Below are positions 1 through 6,508 of a stretch of 7,604 bases of DNA, in pieces. The notes under the pieces are model-generated. The model searched no databases, was not told where the DNA came from, and worked only from the letters and a program-made list of their open reading frames with translations. The DNA is from Flavobacteriales bacterium UBA5933. Lineage in GTDB: Bacteria > Bacteroidota > Bacteroidia > Flavobacteriales > Weeksellaceae. Numbering within the stretch: position 1 is the first letter of the stretch; the number at the start of each line of letters is the position of its first letter. A program made the position numbers and the translations under genes. The stretch covers positions 1-7,604 of the forward strand of contig DJDD01000084.1 in NCBI GenBank assembly GCA_002430925.1, written 5' to 3'.

Positions 1-350
1 AAATTAGAGAAGAAGGTTTACTTCCTGCGGAATTAGATCAAAATTGGGTTGAAACAGCTGTTCGTGGTTATATAAATCAAGAAGAAATGATGCTAGATTG
101 GATTTTCGAAAAAGGAGAATTTGGTTATTACTCAAAATCTGATTTACTAAACTATATGAAATATAGAATAGATGATGCTGTAGTTAAAATTGGATACAAA
201 AAAATATACAATATTACACAAGAACAATATAAACCAATGGCTTGGTTTGAGGAGGAGGTGTTTGCAAACAGTTTAGATGATTTCTTTGCGAAACGTCCAG
301 TAGATTATACAAAACATGATAAAAGTATTTCTGCTGACGATCTATTCTAA
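1..350 (+). CDS. nrdB: Ribonucleotide reductase small (radical-generating) subunit, 3' part only
   Basis: Only the last 115 codons are present; the reading frame starts at base 3 and enters from outside the window. NrdB holds the dimetal or radical cofactor that starts catalysis in NrdA. The fragment has the C-terminal helices of the ferritin-like fold (QEEMMLDWIFEKG, then LLNYMKYRIDDAVVKIGYK), the WFEEEVFANSLDDFFAKR segment, and a flexible acidic tail ending SADDLF, as expected for the peptide that docks on NrdA. A Tyr in PVDYTK could correspond to the tail radical-relay Tyr (E. coli Y356), but this is inference. By comparison with E. coli NrdB, all metal ligands lie upstream of the window, so the cofactor type cannot be judged. 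The ATG at 87 is internal, because the frame is open back to base 3 with conserved sequence. nrdA follows after 45 bases, so the two are probably co-transcribed. Confidence 0.93.
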   Translation, partial: IREEGLLPAELDQNWVETAVRGYINQEEMMLDWIFEKGEFGYYSKSDLLNYMKYRIDDAVVKIGYKKIYNITQEQYKPMAWFEEEVFANSLDDFFAKRPVDYTKHDKSISADDLF

Positions 351-395
351 ATAAATAAAAATAAGGAAAAAATTAATACATATAAATCTAAAACT

Positions 396-2096
396 ATGGA
401 GAACTCAATTTCAAACGAAGAAACTCAAAATGTATTTTTTGACGGTGAGACGCCAAAACTTTGGTGGAAGAATTCGGAATCAGAACAGATTCTAAACAGA
501 GGTTATTTGTTGAAAGGAGAAACCGTAGAAGGAGCAATAGACAGAATAACAGCTGCTGCAGCTAAGCGTTTATATAAGCCCGAATTACAAGAGTCTTTCA
601 AAGAAATGATAGAAAGAGGATGGATGAGTTTATCTTCTCCAATTTGGGCAAATATGGGAACGGAAAGAGGTTTACCTATTTCTTGTTTCAATGTGCATAT
701 TCCGGATAGTATAGAAGGAATTACTCACAAACTTGGTGAAGTAATAATGCAAACTAAAATAGGTGGAGGAACTTCTGGTTATTTTGGTGAATTACGCGAA
801 CGTGGTGCAGCAATTACAGATAATGGTAAAAGTAGTGGAGCAGTATCATTCATGGAATTATTCAACTCTGCAATGAATGTTGTTTCTCAAGGATCTACAC
901 GTCGTGGAGCTTTTGCAGCTTATTTAGATATCGATCATCAAGATATTGAGGAGTTTCTTAAAATTAAATCAATTGGTAGTCCAATTCAAAACCTATTTTA
1001 TGGTGTTTGTGTACCAGATTATTGGATGCAAGAAATGATTGATGGAGATGCTGATAAAAGACAAATTTGGGCAAAAGTATTAGAATCTCGTCAAGAAAAA
1101 GGATTACCTTATTTATTCTTCTCAGATAATGTAAATAAGAATAAACCTCAAGTTTATAAAGACTTAGGAATGAGAATTAACGCATCAAACCTTTGTTCAG
1201 AAATAATGCTACCATCTAGTGAAGATGAATCATTTATTTGTTGTTTATCTTCTATGAATTTAGAATTATACGACGAATGGAAAGATACAGAAGCAGTACG
1301 TTTGGCTATATTTTTTTTAGATGCTGTATTACAGGAGTTCATAGAAAAAACTGAAGGAAATCATTATTTAGCTTCAGCTAATAAATTTGCAAAACGTCAC
1401 CGTGCATTAGGATTAGGTGTGTTAGGATGGCATTCTTACTTACAGCGTAATATGATTCCGTTTGAAGGAATGGAAGCAAAATTACGTACAACGGAAATCT
1501 TTAAACATATACAAGGTAAAGCAGATAAAGCTTCAGAAGAATTGGCTCGTATATATGGAGAACCAGAAGTATTAAAAGGATATGGACGTCGTAACACAAC
1601 AACATGTGCCATTGCTCCAACAACGTCTTCATCTGCTATTTTAGGACAAACATCACCAGGAATAGAACCTTTTGCATCTAACTATTATAAGGCAGGATTA
1701 TCAAAAGGTAATTTTATGCGTAAAAACAAATACCTAACAAAGTTATTACAAGAAAAAGGATTAGATAACGAAGATGTTTGGAGAGGAATTATGTTAAACG
1801 GAGGTTCAGTACAACATATTGCTGAATTATCTCAAGAAGAGAAAGATGTTTTCAAAACATTTAAAGAAATTTCTCAGTTAGAGATTGTTCAACAAGCGGC
1901 TATCCGTCAAAAATATGTAGATCAATCACAATCATTGAACTTAAATATTCCACCAGATTTACCAGTAAAAGAGGTAAATAAATTAATGATAGAAGCATGG
2001 CAATTAGGAGTTAAAACTTTATATTATCAACGTTCACAATCAGTATCAAAAGAATTAGTAGCTAACTTAGTATCTTGTTCGTCTTGCGAATCATAA
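396..2096 (+). CDS. nrdA: Ribonucleotide reductase large (catalytic) subunit, class I, short form without ATP-cone
   Basis: A 566-residue catalytic subunit that reduces ribonucleoside diphosphates to deoxy forms together with NrdB. Active-site residues are all visible by comparison with E. coli NrdA. C97 (PISCFNV) and C282 (ICCLSSMNL) are the reducing pair, N265/C267/E269 (NASNLCSE) hold the thiyl radical Cys and its partners, and Y543/Y544 (TLYYQ) are the radical-transfer pair. The tail CSSC (C561, C564) is the thiol shuttle reduced by thioredoxin or glutaredoxin. The STRRG segment (167-171) lies in the effector-responsive region, and PTTSSS (408-413) resembles the substrate phosphate loop. 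Only 96 residues precede the first redox Cys, against 224 in E. coli NrdA, so the N-terminal ATP-cone is absent. In some Bacteroidota (Leeuwenhoekiella blandensis) that domain sits on NrdB; whether it does here is outside the window. The ATG at 396 fits the conserved N-terminus; no clear Shine-Dalgarno is seen, as usual for the phylum. Confidence 0.97.
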   Translation: MENSISNEETQNVFFDGETPKLWWKNSESEQILNRGYLLKGETVEGAIDRITAAAAKRLYKPELQESFKEMIERGWMSLSSPIWANMGTERGLPISCFNVHIPDSIEGITHKLGEVIMQTKIGGGTSGYFGELRERGAAITDNGKSSGAVSFMELFNSAMNVVSQGSTRRGAFAAYLDIDHQDIEEFLKIKSIGSPIQNLFYGVCVPDYWMQEMIDGDADKRQIWAKVLESRQEKGLPYLFFSDNVNKNKPQVYKDLGMRINASNLCSEIMLPSSEDESFICCLSSMNLELYDEWKDTEAVRLAIFFLDAVLQEFIEKTEGNHYLASANKFAKRHRALGLGVLGWHSYLQRNMIPFEGMEAKLRTTEIFKHIQGKADKASEELARIYGEPEVLKGYGRRNTTTCAIAPTTSSSAILGQTSPGIEPFASNYYKAGLSKGNFMRKNKYLTKLLQEKGLDNEDVWRGIMLNGGSVQHIAELSQEEKDVFKTFKEISQLEIVQQAAIRQKYVDQSQSLNLNIPPDLPVKEVNKLMIEAWQLGVKTLYYQRSQSVSKELVANLVSCSSCES

Positions 2097-2110
2097 ACTA
2101 AGTTTAAATA

Positions 2111-2158
2111 AAATATAAAAAAGCTGTTTCATGTACATGAAACAGCTTTTTTATATTT
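2111..2158 (+). terminator. Intrinsic terminator after nrdBA (48-base perfect palindrome)
   Basis: The 48 bases are perfectly self-complementary around 2134/2135. The core stem GCTGTTTCAT pairs with ATGAAACAGC around a GTAC loop, with an A-run before it and a T-run after it. It begins 15 bases past the nrdA stop. Because it is symmetric it could work in both directions, but no minus-strand gene converges on it in this window. Confidence 0.88.
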
Positions 2159-2261
2159 AAAATTGATTGATTATTCTAATTGAAATTATAAAATTATCCA
2201 GTAATTCATCCTAAAAATTTTTTAAAATATTATATTTATTATCTAATCTATTAAACTAAAA

Positions 2262-2642
2262 ATGACAAAAGAATTTAAAGAATTCGAAAAACAAATTAAG
2301 AAAACACATAAAATCGCTTATACACCAAAATATAAATCTGAATTTCATACTCAACTTTCTGAAAAAGCTTTTTTTGCAATTACAAACCAAACGTTTGAAA
2401 AATTAGATTGGGATATAATTTACATTGATCAACACTCTATAGAGGCTAAACGGAAAGTTAAAAAATTTGGAATGTCTCAATACACAGAGTCTATAATTGT
2501 ATCTTATAATTATGGAAATGTAATTGTAAAAAGTCAATCATTAGGTAATGAATTTTGGGATAATGGTAGAAATTCAAAAAGAGTACATTTATTTGTACAT
2601 GTTTTTCAGCAAATAGAAAATGAATATAATCGCGAAGATTAA
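2262..2642 (+). CDS. Uncharacterised soluble domain; N-terminal part of a stop-interrupted membrane protein
   Basis: A 126-residue protein with no signal peptide or membrane segment. It starts with a Lys-rich helix (KEFKEFEKQIKKTHK), followed by a compact alpha/beta-looking domain (about 30-122): FEKLDWDIIYIDQHSIEAKRK, then ESIIVSYNYGNVIVKSQS, then LGNEFWDNGRNSKRVHLFVHVF. I do not recognise a named family. The last block faintly recalls a domain seen before membrane regions in some flavobacterial proteins, including rhomboid-like ones; this is memory only. The ORF ends at a TAA (2640-2642), but the same frame stays open for 117 more codons that encode a charged linker and membrane helices. 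This ORF is therefore probably the front part of a single protein of about 243 residues. No SD and no clear promoter is seen upstream. Base composition is more A/T-rich than in nrdA. Confidence 0.7.
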   Translation: MTKEFKEFEKQIKKTHKIAYTPKYKSEFHTQLSEKAFFAITNQTFEKLDWDIIYIDQHSIEAKRKVKKFGMSQYTESIIVSYNYGNVIVKSQSLGNEFWDNGRNSKRVHLFVHVFQQIENEYNRED

Positions 2643-2996
2643 AAAAAATTAGAGAAAGAGCAAGAAGCCAGAGATAATTGGGATAACTATGTAATTCCCA
2701 ATGAACTTCCAAAACCCAAAAAAATAAGAAAACCAAAGATTTTATTTTCAATAATTATAGCAATTGTAACATCTATTTTATTAGCATTTGTAATTGCTGA
2801 AATTTCTATAACTGCAAAATATGTGATTTTTTTATTTGAGTTTTTAGTAGGATTAGCTTTTATAAAAGGTAAAGATGAGTATGAAGTAAGAAATGAATTA
2901 TCTACTTTAGGATGGGACAAAGAACAAAATCAGAATGAGGTTTTTGAGGCTATAGATGGAATTCAAGGACAAAATCAAATGAATAAAACAAATTGA
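2643..2996 (+). pseudogene. C-terminal membrane part of the 2262 gene, cut off by an in-frame TAA
   Basis: Directly after the TAA at 2640-2642, in the same frame, 117 sense codons run to a TGA at 2994-2996. They encode a charged linker (KKLEKEQEARDNWDNY), a Pro/Lys-rich stretch (NELPKPKKIRKPK), two hydrophobic segments (about residues 160-180 and 186-202 of the joined protein) and a polar tail with NELSTLGWDKEQ. The stretch has no ATG until its last few codons, so it lacks a plausible start of its own. Together with frame continuity this indicates one gene with a nonsense change, not two genes. The stop borders an eight-A run (2641-2648), but an indel there would break the frame; a single substitution in the TAA would restore it. 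Stop readthrough is possible but has no direct support. Confidence 0.65.
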
Positions 2997-3027
2997 TTTT
3001 TGTCAATTATAAGCTGTTTAATTATAA

Positions 3028-3270
3028 ATGTTAGTTAAAATGAAATTAATACTTTTTTATATTTTCATATTTTTTTCACTAAATCTTTTTGGTCAGATAA
3101 ATAATAATTTTGAATTAACAAAAGATAGTGATACAACTAATTACTTTGAATATGTAAAACCAACTATAGAAAAGTTAAATCTAATAGAACCAATAAATAA
3201 TAAATTTATTTTTGGGCAATACCTTCGGTCCACGCTTTTTGCTCCCAATCTTTTTAGATTAGATATCTAA
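3028..3270 (+). CDS. Short secreted-protein ORF, probably truncated; 3' end lies in a repeat module
   Basis: An ORF of 80 codons. The more likely start is the second ATG, at 3040, which gives a typical Sec signal peptide: MK, a hydrophobic core (LILFYIFIFFSLNLF), then the GQ cleavage region common in this phylum. There is no lipobox Cys. The mature part up to residue 62 is polar (NFELTKDSDTTNYFEYVKP, then TIEKLNLIEPINNKFIF) and matches no family I recognise. From residue 63 (base 3214) to the stop, the codons fall inside the inverted repeat module 3213-3324, so the tail GQYLRSTLFAPNLFRLDI is repeat sequence read as protein. The natural 3' end has therefore probably been lost, leaving a gene remnant. 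It could still make a short exported peptide. Confidence 0.4.
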   Translation: MLVKMKLILFYIFIFFSLNLFGQINNNFELTKDSDTTNYFEYVKPTIEKLNLIEPINNKFIFGQYLRSTLFAPNLFRLDI

Positions 3271-3324
3271 CAAATATTTAAATGAATCCAATCTAAAAAG
3301 GATTTTCACTTCAATCGCTATTGC
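3213..3324 (-). repeat. Structured repeat module, copy A (inverted relative to copy B)
   Basis: Read on the minus strand from 3324 to 3213, this is the same design as copy B. The outer 5' strand GCAAT (3320-3324) pairs with ATTGC (plus-strand GCAAT at 3216-3220). Then come GATTGAAGTGAAAATCC, a central hairpin with an 11-bp perfect stem (3250-3260 with 3290-3300, 29-base loop), a second GATTG block, a small hairpin ACC-GAA-GGT (3221-3229), and a terminal CCA (3213-3215). The first 25 bases match copy B at 21 positions. The central hairpin shares no sequence with B beyond its base, yet also forms a stem. No T-run follows this central stem in module direction, so copy A does not look like an intrinsic terminator. 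Its right part overlaps the end of the ORF at 3028. Confidence 0.75.
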
Positions 3325-3439
3325 AAATTATTGATTAATAAATATGATTTGAGACAATTAAAAAAGTTACTTCTGAAATATTAGTACTTTTTGAATAGAA
3401 TTTAAAGTAGTAAATATTATTGTTTTCTAAACAATAAAA
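3325..3439. other. A/T-rich spacer between the two repeat modules
   Basis: About 115 bases with no convincing gene, RNA or promoter. A short open run of about 19 codons after 3325 is in the frame of the ORF at 3028, which could mean it is a remnant of that gene beyond the module, but it is too short to support this. Confidence 0.5.
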
Positions 3440-3550
3440 GCGTTAGGGATTGTAGTGAAAATCCTTTCATAAAAAAAACGTAGATTTTATAAAATCTACG
3501 TTTTTTTTATGAAAGATTGTAAGGGAAAGCCCGCCGGAACGGAACGCCCA
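3440..3550 (+). repeat. Structured repeat module, copy B
   Basis: Order on the plus strand: GCGTT (3440-3444), GATTGTAGTGAAAATCC (3448-3464), a long central palindrome (3464-3515), GATTGTAAGGGAAAGCCC (3515-3532), a hairpin CCG-GAA-CGG (3534-3542), AACGC (3543-3547) that pairs with GCGTT, and a final CCA. Compared with copy A, the outer stem and the GAA hairpin differ at two base pairs each, and in every case both partners changed so pairing is retained. The right flank (3520-3549) is strikingly GC-rich against its surroundings. I recall similar blocks between genes in other flavobacterial genomes but cannot verify that here. Candidates are a REP-like palindromic element, a structured 3'-end RNA, or an ssDNA recombination site. 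Confidence 0.78.
3464..3515 (-). terminator. 52-base perfect palindrome; likely terminator for terC, symmetric
   Basis: Perfectly self-complementary around 3489/3490. The stem (CGTAGATTT with AAATCTACG, TA at the centre) is flanked by eight A on one side and eight T on the other, then CTTTCAT/ATGAAAG. It ends 58 bases past the terC stop, so it is the natural terminator for that minus-strand gene. Symmetry lets it also stop plus-strand transcription from the 3028 region. It forms the central hairpin of repeat module B. Confidence 0.82.
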
Positions 3551-3572
3551 AATCATTAATTTATTATTATAA

Positions 3573-4649
3573 TTAATTAGTTGCTTTTGTTTTATTTGAT
3601 ATTAAAGACCAAATGATTGTAAGTAATAAAACACCTCCAATTATTGAAAGAGAAATTGTAGACTCGAAATGGTAGAATGGCATAATAATCATTTTTAGTC
3701 CTATAAAGCTTAAAATGATTGCTAAACCATAATGTAATTTGTTGAATTTATCCATAGAATTTGCTAATAAAAAATACATAGATCGTAAACCTAAAATAGC
3801 AAATATGTTGGATGAATAAAGGATAAATGGATCGTTTGGTGCAACAGCAAATATGGCTGGAATACTGTCTACAGCGAATACTAAATCTGTAACTTCTATG
3901 ACCATTAAAGCGACAAAAAGAGGAGTAGCCATTTTTATTCCGTTTTGTACTGTGAAAAATTTTCCTTGTGCAAAATAAGGCGTTACTTTAAAAAATTTGT
4001 GAACTAACTTTACGCCAATATTTTCAGATAAATCTTGGTCTTCATCTTCTTCAGATTTCCAAGATTTTATTCCAGCATAAAGTAAGAAGAATCCAAAAAG
4101 CGTCAAAATTATATTTGGTCGGAAAAATTCTTTAGTTACGTAATTAGCATGTGGATCAGAATCACTTAATGTAAAATTCCAATCACCTATAGAAAATGCA
4201 GGTAAATAAGTCATTTTAATTAATTCTACACCAGCAAAAATAAAGATTGCTCTAAAAATTAAAGCACCTATTATTCCCCAAAATAATACTTTATGTTGGT
4301 ATTCTTTTGGAATTTTAAAAAAACCAAAAACAAGTATGAATACAAATAAATTGTCAATAGAAAGTGCTTTTTCTATCCAATAAGCGGCTTGGAACTGAGA
4401 AAATTTGTTGATTGCGAATGCATGACCATCAGCATTCTTGAAAACAAAATAAATAACTCCACTGAAAATCATTGCTAATGAAATCCATACAACAGTCCAT
4501 GTTAGTGCCTCTTTATTAGAAACAGCATGTGGATTTTTATTAAAAACACCTAAATCTAACAATAACATAATAATTACTGCGATTCCAAACACAGTTATTA
4601 GACCAGGATGATTTAACATATTATCCTGAACAACACTGAAAATACTCAT
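3573..4649 (-). CDS. TerC/Alx-family integral membrane protein, probable metal (manganese) exporter
   Basis: A 358-residue polytopic inner-membrane protein. The two TerC signature halves are present: WIEKALSIDNLFVFILVF (91-108; acidic E93 and D99) and IEVTDLVFAVDSIPAIFAV (251-269; E252, D255, D261), followed by NIFAILGLRSMYFLLA (281-296), which closely match E. coli Alx as I recall it. Hydrophobic segments lie at about 15-35, 48-70, 89-111, 120-142, 178-196, 240-270, 280-297, 306-325 and 331-350. Alx/TerC proteins are linked to Mn2+ export and tellurite or metal tolerance; the ion here is inferred. An extra polar stretch (about 151-178) and an acidic loop SEEDEDQD (199-206) separate the halves. 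The protein is longer than Alx (about 320). The gene stands alone, divergent from the GH3 gene. No yybP-ykoY riboswitch, which controls alx in E. coli, is visible upstream. The ATG at 4649 is the first plausible start. Confidence 0.93.
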   Translation of the reverse strand: MSIFSVVQDNMLNHPGLITVFGIAVIIMLLLDLGVFNKNPHAVSNKEALTWTVVWISLAMIFSGVIYFVFKNADGHAFAINKFSQFQAAYWIEKALSIDNLFVFILVFGFFKIPKEYQHKVLFWGIIGALIFRAIFIFAGVELIKMTYLPAFSIGDWNFTLSDSDPHANYVTKEFFRPNIILTLFGFFLLYAGIKSWKSEEDEDQDLSENIGVKLVHKFFKVTPYFAQGKFFTVQNGIKMATPLFVALMVIEVTDLVFAVDSIPAIFAVAPNDPFILYSSNIFAILGLRSMYFLLANSMDKFNKLHYGLAIILSFIGLKMIIMPFYHFESTISLSIIGGVLLLTIIWSLISNKTKATN

Positions 4650-4739
4650 ATAAGTTTACTTTTATCTAACAATTTACTATAAATTTACCAATTATAATCA
4701 AATGGCTCTTCAAAATTGCCTTTAATAAGACAGAACTAG

Positions 4740-4747
4740 CAAAGTTA
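4740..4747 (-). promoter_or_regulatory. Possible Bacteroidota -7 element for terC
   Basis: On the minus strand this reads TAACTTTG, an exact match to the Bacteroidota -7 consensus TAnnTTTG. It lies 91 bases upstream of the terC ATG, which would give a leader of roughly 85 bases. No TTG -33 element is found at the expected distance, where the sequence is an A/T run in the start region of the divergent gene, so this is only a candidate. Confidence 0.3.
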
Positions 4748-4759
4748 ATTTATTTTAGA

Positions 4760-6508
4760 ATGAAAAAAATATTCATATACTTTTTATTGATAATTATTTT
4801 ACCAATAACATTGAAAGCACAACAAGATTCACCATTGTACAAAGATTCTATTCAGATGAAATGGGTAAATGAGAAATATGATTCGATGTCGTTGGAAGAA
4901 AGAGTTGGTCAATTATTTATTGTTGCTGCCTATAGTAACAGAGATGTAGTACATGAAAATGAAATACAAGCTTTAATAGAAAAAGAGCATATTGGAGGTT
5001 TGATTTTTATGCAAGATCAAGCTGCACATCAAATAGAATTAACAAATAAATTTCAATCTGTGTCTAAAACTCCTTTACTGATTGGAATGGATGCTGAGTG
5101 GGGATTAGCCATGCGTTTGAAAGATGTTGAACGTTTTCCGTGGAATATGACATTAGGAGCATTACGAAATAATGATTTGGTTTATCAAGTAGGTAAACAA
5201 ATCGGTGTGCAAGCAAATAGAGTAGGAGTACAATTTGATTTTGCACCTTCTATAGATGTGAATGTTAATCCTAATAATCCAATAATTGGTAGCCGTTCTT
5301 TTGGATCCAATCCAACTCGTGTGGCAGAAAAAGGAATTGCCTATATGCAAGGAATGAAAGCACAAAATGTATTATCTTCTGCAAAACATTTCCCAGGACA
5401 TGGAAATACAGATAAAGATTCTCATAAAACATTACCTTTAATTCCAGATAATAAAGAAGATTTAGAAAAATACCATGTCGCACCATTTAAAAAATTAATT
5501 GATGCAGGAGTACAATCTATTATGGTTGCACATTTAAATGTTCCAGCTTTGGAATCTGATCCAAAAATTCCTTCAACATTATCTAAAAAGATTATTACAG
5601 ATTATTTAAAAGGTGAATTACATTTTAAAGGAATGATAATTACTGATGCTTTGAATATGGATGGTGTTGCTAAAATGTATGCGCCAGGAGATGTAGATTA
5701 TAGAGCATTTATTGCTGGGAATGATGTTTTATTATTTTCACAGAATGTACATATAGGAAAGCAAAAAATTATTGATGCAATAAATAAAGGAGAAATTTCT
5801 GAACAACGTTTAGAAGAAAGTGTGAAGAAAATTTTGATGGCTAAATATATTACAGGGTTAAATGAGTTGAAACCTTCTGACCCAATGAATGTGATTCAAG
5901 ATTTAAATTCTGCTGATAATTTAGCTTTAACAACTAAGATATTTGAGAAAGCATCTACAATTGTTCAAAATGAAAATAAAGTATTGCCTATAAAAAAGTT
6001 AAATAAAAAGATAGCTTTTGTTCCATTAGAACAAACGGATTATGATACTTTTTTAACTCATTTACAAAAATATGCGAATGTAGAATTAGTACAAGTAAAT
6101 AATCCTACAGAAGTTAATTTATTGAACGATTTTGATGAGGTTATTGTTGGTGCATTTTTATCAAATGAAACAGTTTATAAACCTTATAAATTATCTTCAA
6201 ATTCAATTGAAATTTTAAATGCATTGCCAAAAGGGAAAAAGAAAATATTTTCTTTATTCACAAGTCCTTATGGATTAAAAGATTTGGATTTATCGAATTT
6301 AGATGCTGTAACTGTTCAATATCAAAATACAAAAGAAGCACAAGCTGCTGCTGCACAAATTATATTTGGAGCGAATGGAGCAGATGGAATTCTTCCTGTA
6401 GATGTAAACGATAATTTGAAAGCTGGGCAAGGGATTGTTACAAAAGCAATAAAACGTTTAGGATTTACAGCTCCTGAAAATGTTGGTCTTTCAAAAAAAA
6501 ACTTTTAG
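4760..6508 (+). CDS. Secreted GH3 beta-N-acetylglucosaminidase-like protein (NagZ-like), front half of a GH3/beta-lactamase fusion
   Basis: 582 codons in this frame. Residues 1-20 are a Sec signal peptide (MKKIFIYFLLIIILPITLKA, cut before QQ), so it is exported. The GH3 TIM-barrel (about 44-365) has the NagZ-type features: GMDAEWG (109-115), IGSRSFG (176-182), KHFPGHGNTD (209-218), the D220-S221-H222 acid/base dyad, and the nucleophile D296 in IITDALNMDGV. Residues about 395-570 form the second GH3-associated alpha/beta domain. The expected activity is release of N-acetylglucosamine from muropeptide or chitooligosaccharide ends in the periplasm or outer envelope. The frame stops at TAG (6506-6508) just after a nine-A run, while a beta-lactamase-family domain opens at once in the -1 frame. 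Related Bacteroidota proteins, as I recall them, carry both domains in one chain of about 950-1000 residues. The ATG at 4760 is chosen for the signal peptide; there is no SD. Confidence 0.92.
   Translation: MKKIFIYFLLIIILPITLKAQQDSPLYKDSIQMKWVNEKYDSMSLEERVGQLFIVAAYSNRDVVHENEIQALIEKEHIGGLIFMQDQAAHQIELTNKFQSVSKTPLLIGMDAEWGLAMRLKDVERFPWNMTLGALRNNDLVYQVGKQIGVQANRVGVQFDFAPSIDVNVNPNNPIIGSRSFGSNPTRVAEKGIAYMQGMKAQNVLSSAKHFPGHGNTDKDSHKTLPLIPDNKEDLEKYHVAPFKKLIDAGVQSIMVAHLNVPALESDPKIPSTLSKKIITDYLKGELHFKGMIITDALNMDGVAKMYAPGDVDYRAFIAGNDVLLFSQNVHIGKQKIIDAINKGEISEQRLEESVKKILMAKYITGLNELKPSDPMNVIQDLNSADNLALTTKIFEKASTIVQNENKVLPIKKLNKKIAFVPLEQTDYDTFLTHLQKYANVELVQVNNPTEVNLLNDFDEVIVGAFLSNETVYKPYKLSSNSIEILNALPKGKKKIFSLFTSPYGLKDLDLSNLDAVTVQYQNTKEAQAAAAQIIFGANGADGILPVDVNDNLKAGQGIVTKAIKRLGFTAPENVGLSKKNF
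6493..6502 (+). other. Nine-A run at the frame break; contains the slippery heptamer A AAA AAC
   Basis: Nine A (6493-6501) followed by C. In the upstream frame the codons are TCA AAA AAA AAC TTT TAG, so the last seven bases are in register as A AAA AAC. A -1 slip, or a tenth A, joins the GH3 frame to the beta-lactamase frame (CTT at 6502). No clear downstream stem-loop or upstream SD-like stimulator is seen. Confidence 0.8.

Noticed and set aside
503..1342. Minus-strand ORFs of about 60 codons at 503-691 and 1154-1342
   Set aside because: They lie wholly inside nrdA on the opposite strand, have no motif, and are explained by the nrdA codons.
2491..2920. Minus-strand ORFs at 2491-2751 and 2687-2920, one with a hydrophobic stretch
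   Set aside because: They are antisense to the interrupted gene at 2262-2996. The plus-strand frame gives a more coherent protein, and their hydrophobicity reflects A/T-rich sequence.
2991..3008. Small inverted repeat (AATTGA/TCAATT) after the TGA at 2994
   Set aside because: The stem is only six A/T-rich pairs and no T-run follows, so it is too weak to call a terminator.
3440..3550. Integron attC site
   Set aside because: GCGTTAGGG superficially resembles a core site, but the paired simple sites and spacing of attC are absent and no integrase or cassette array is present.
3213..3550. CRISPR array or insertion sequence
   Set aside because: There are only two inverted copies with no regular direct repeats, no transposase, and no target duplications that I can see.
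4650..4759. A yybP-ykoY-type manganese riboswitch before terC
   Set aside because: The leader is short, A/T-rich, and has none of the conserved loop elements or a convincing multi-helix fold.
5064..5486. Three overlapping minus-strand ORFs inside the GH3 gene
   Set aside because: The plus-strand frame contains all conserved GH3 motifs here; the antisense ORFs are unconserved shadows.
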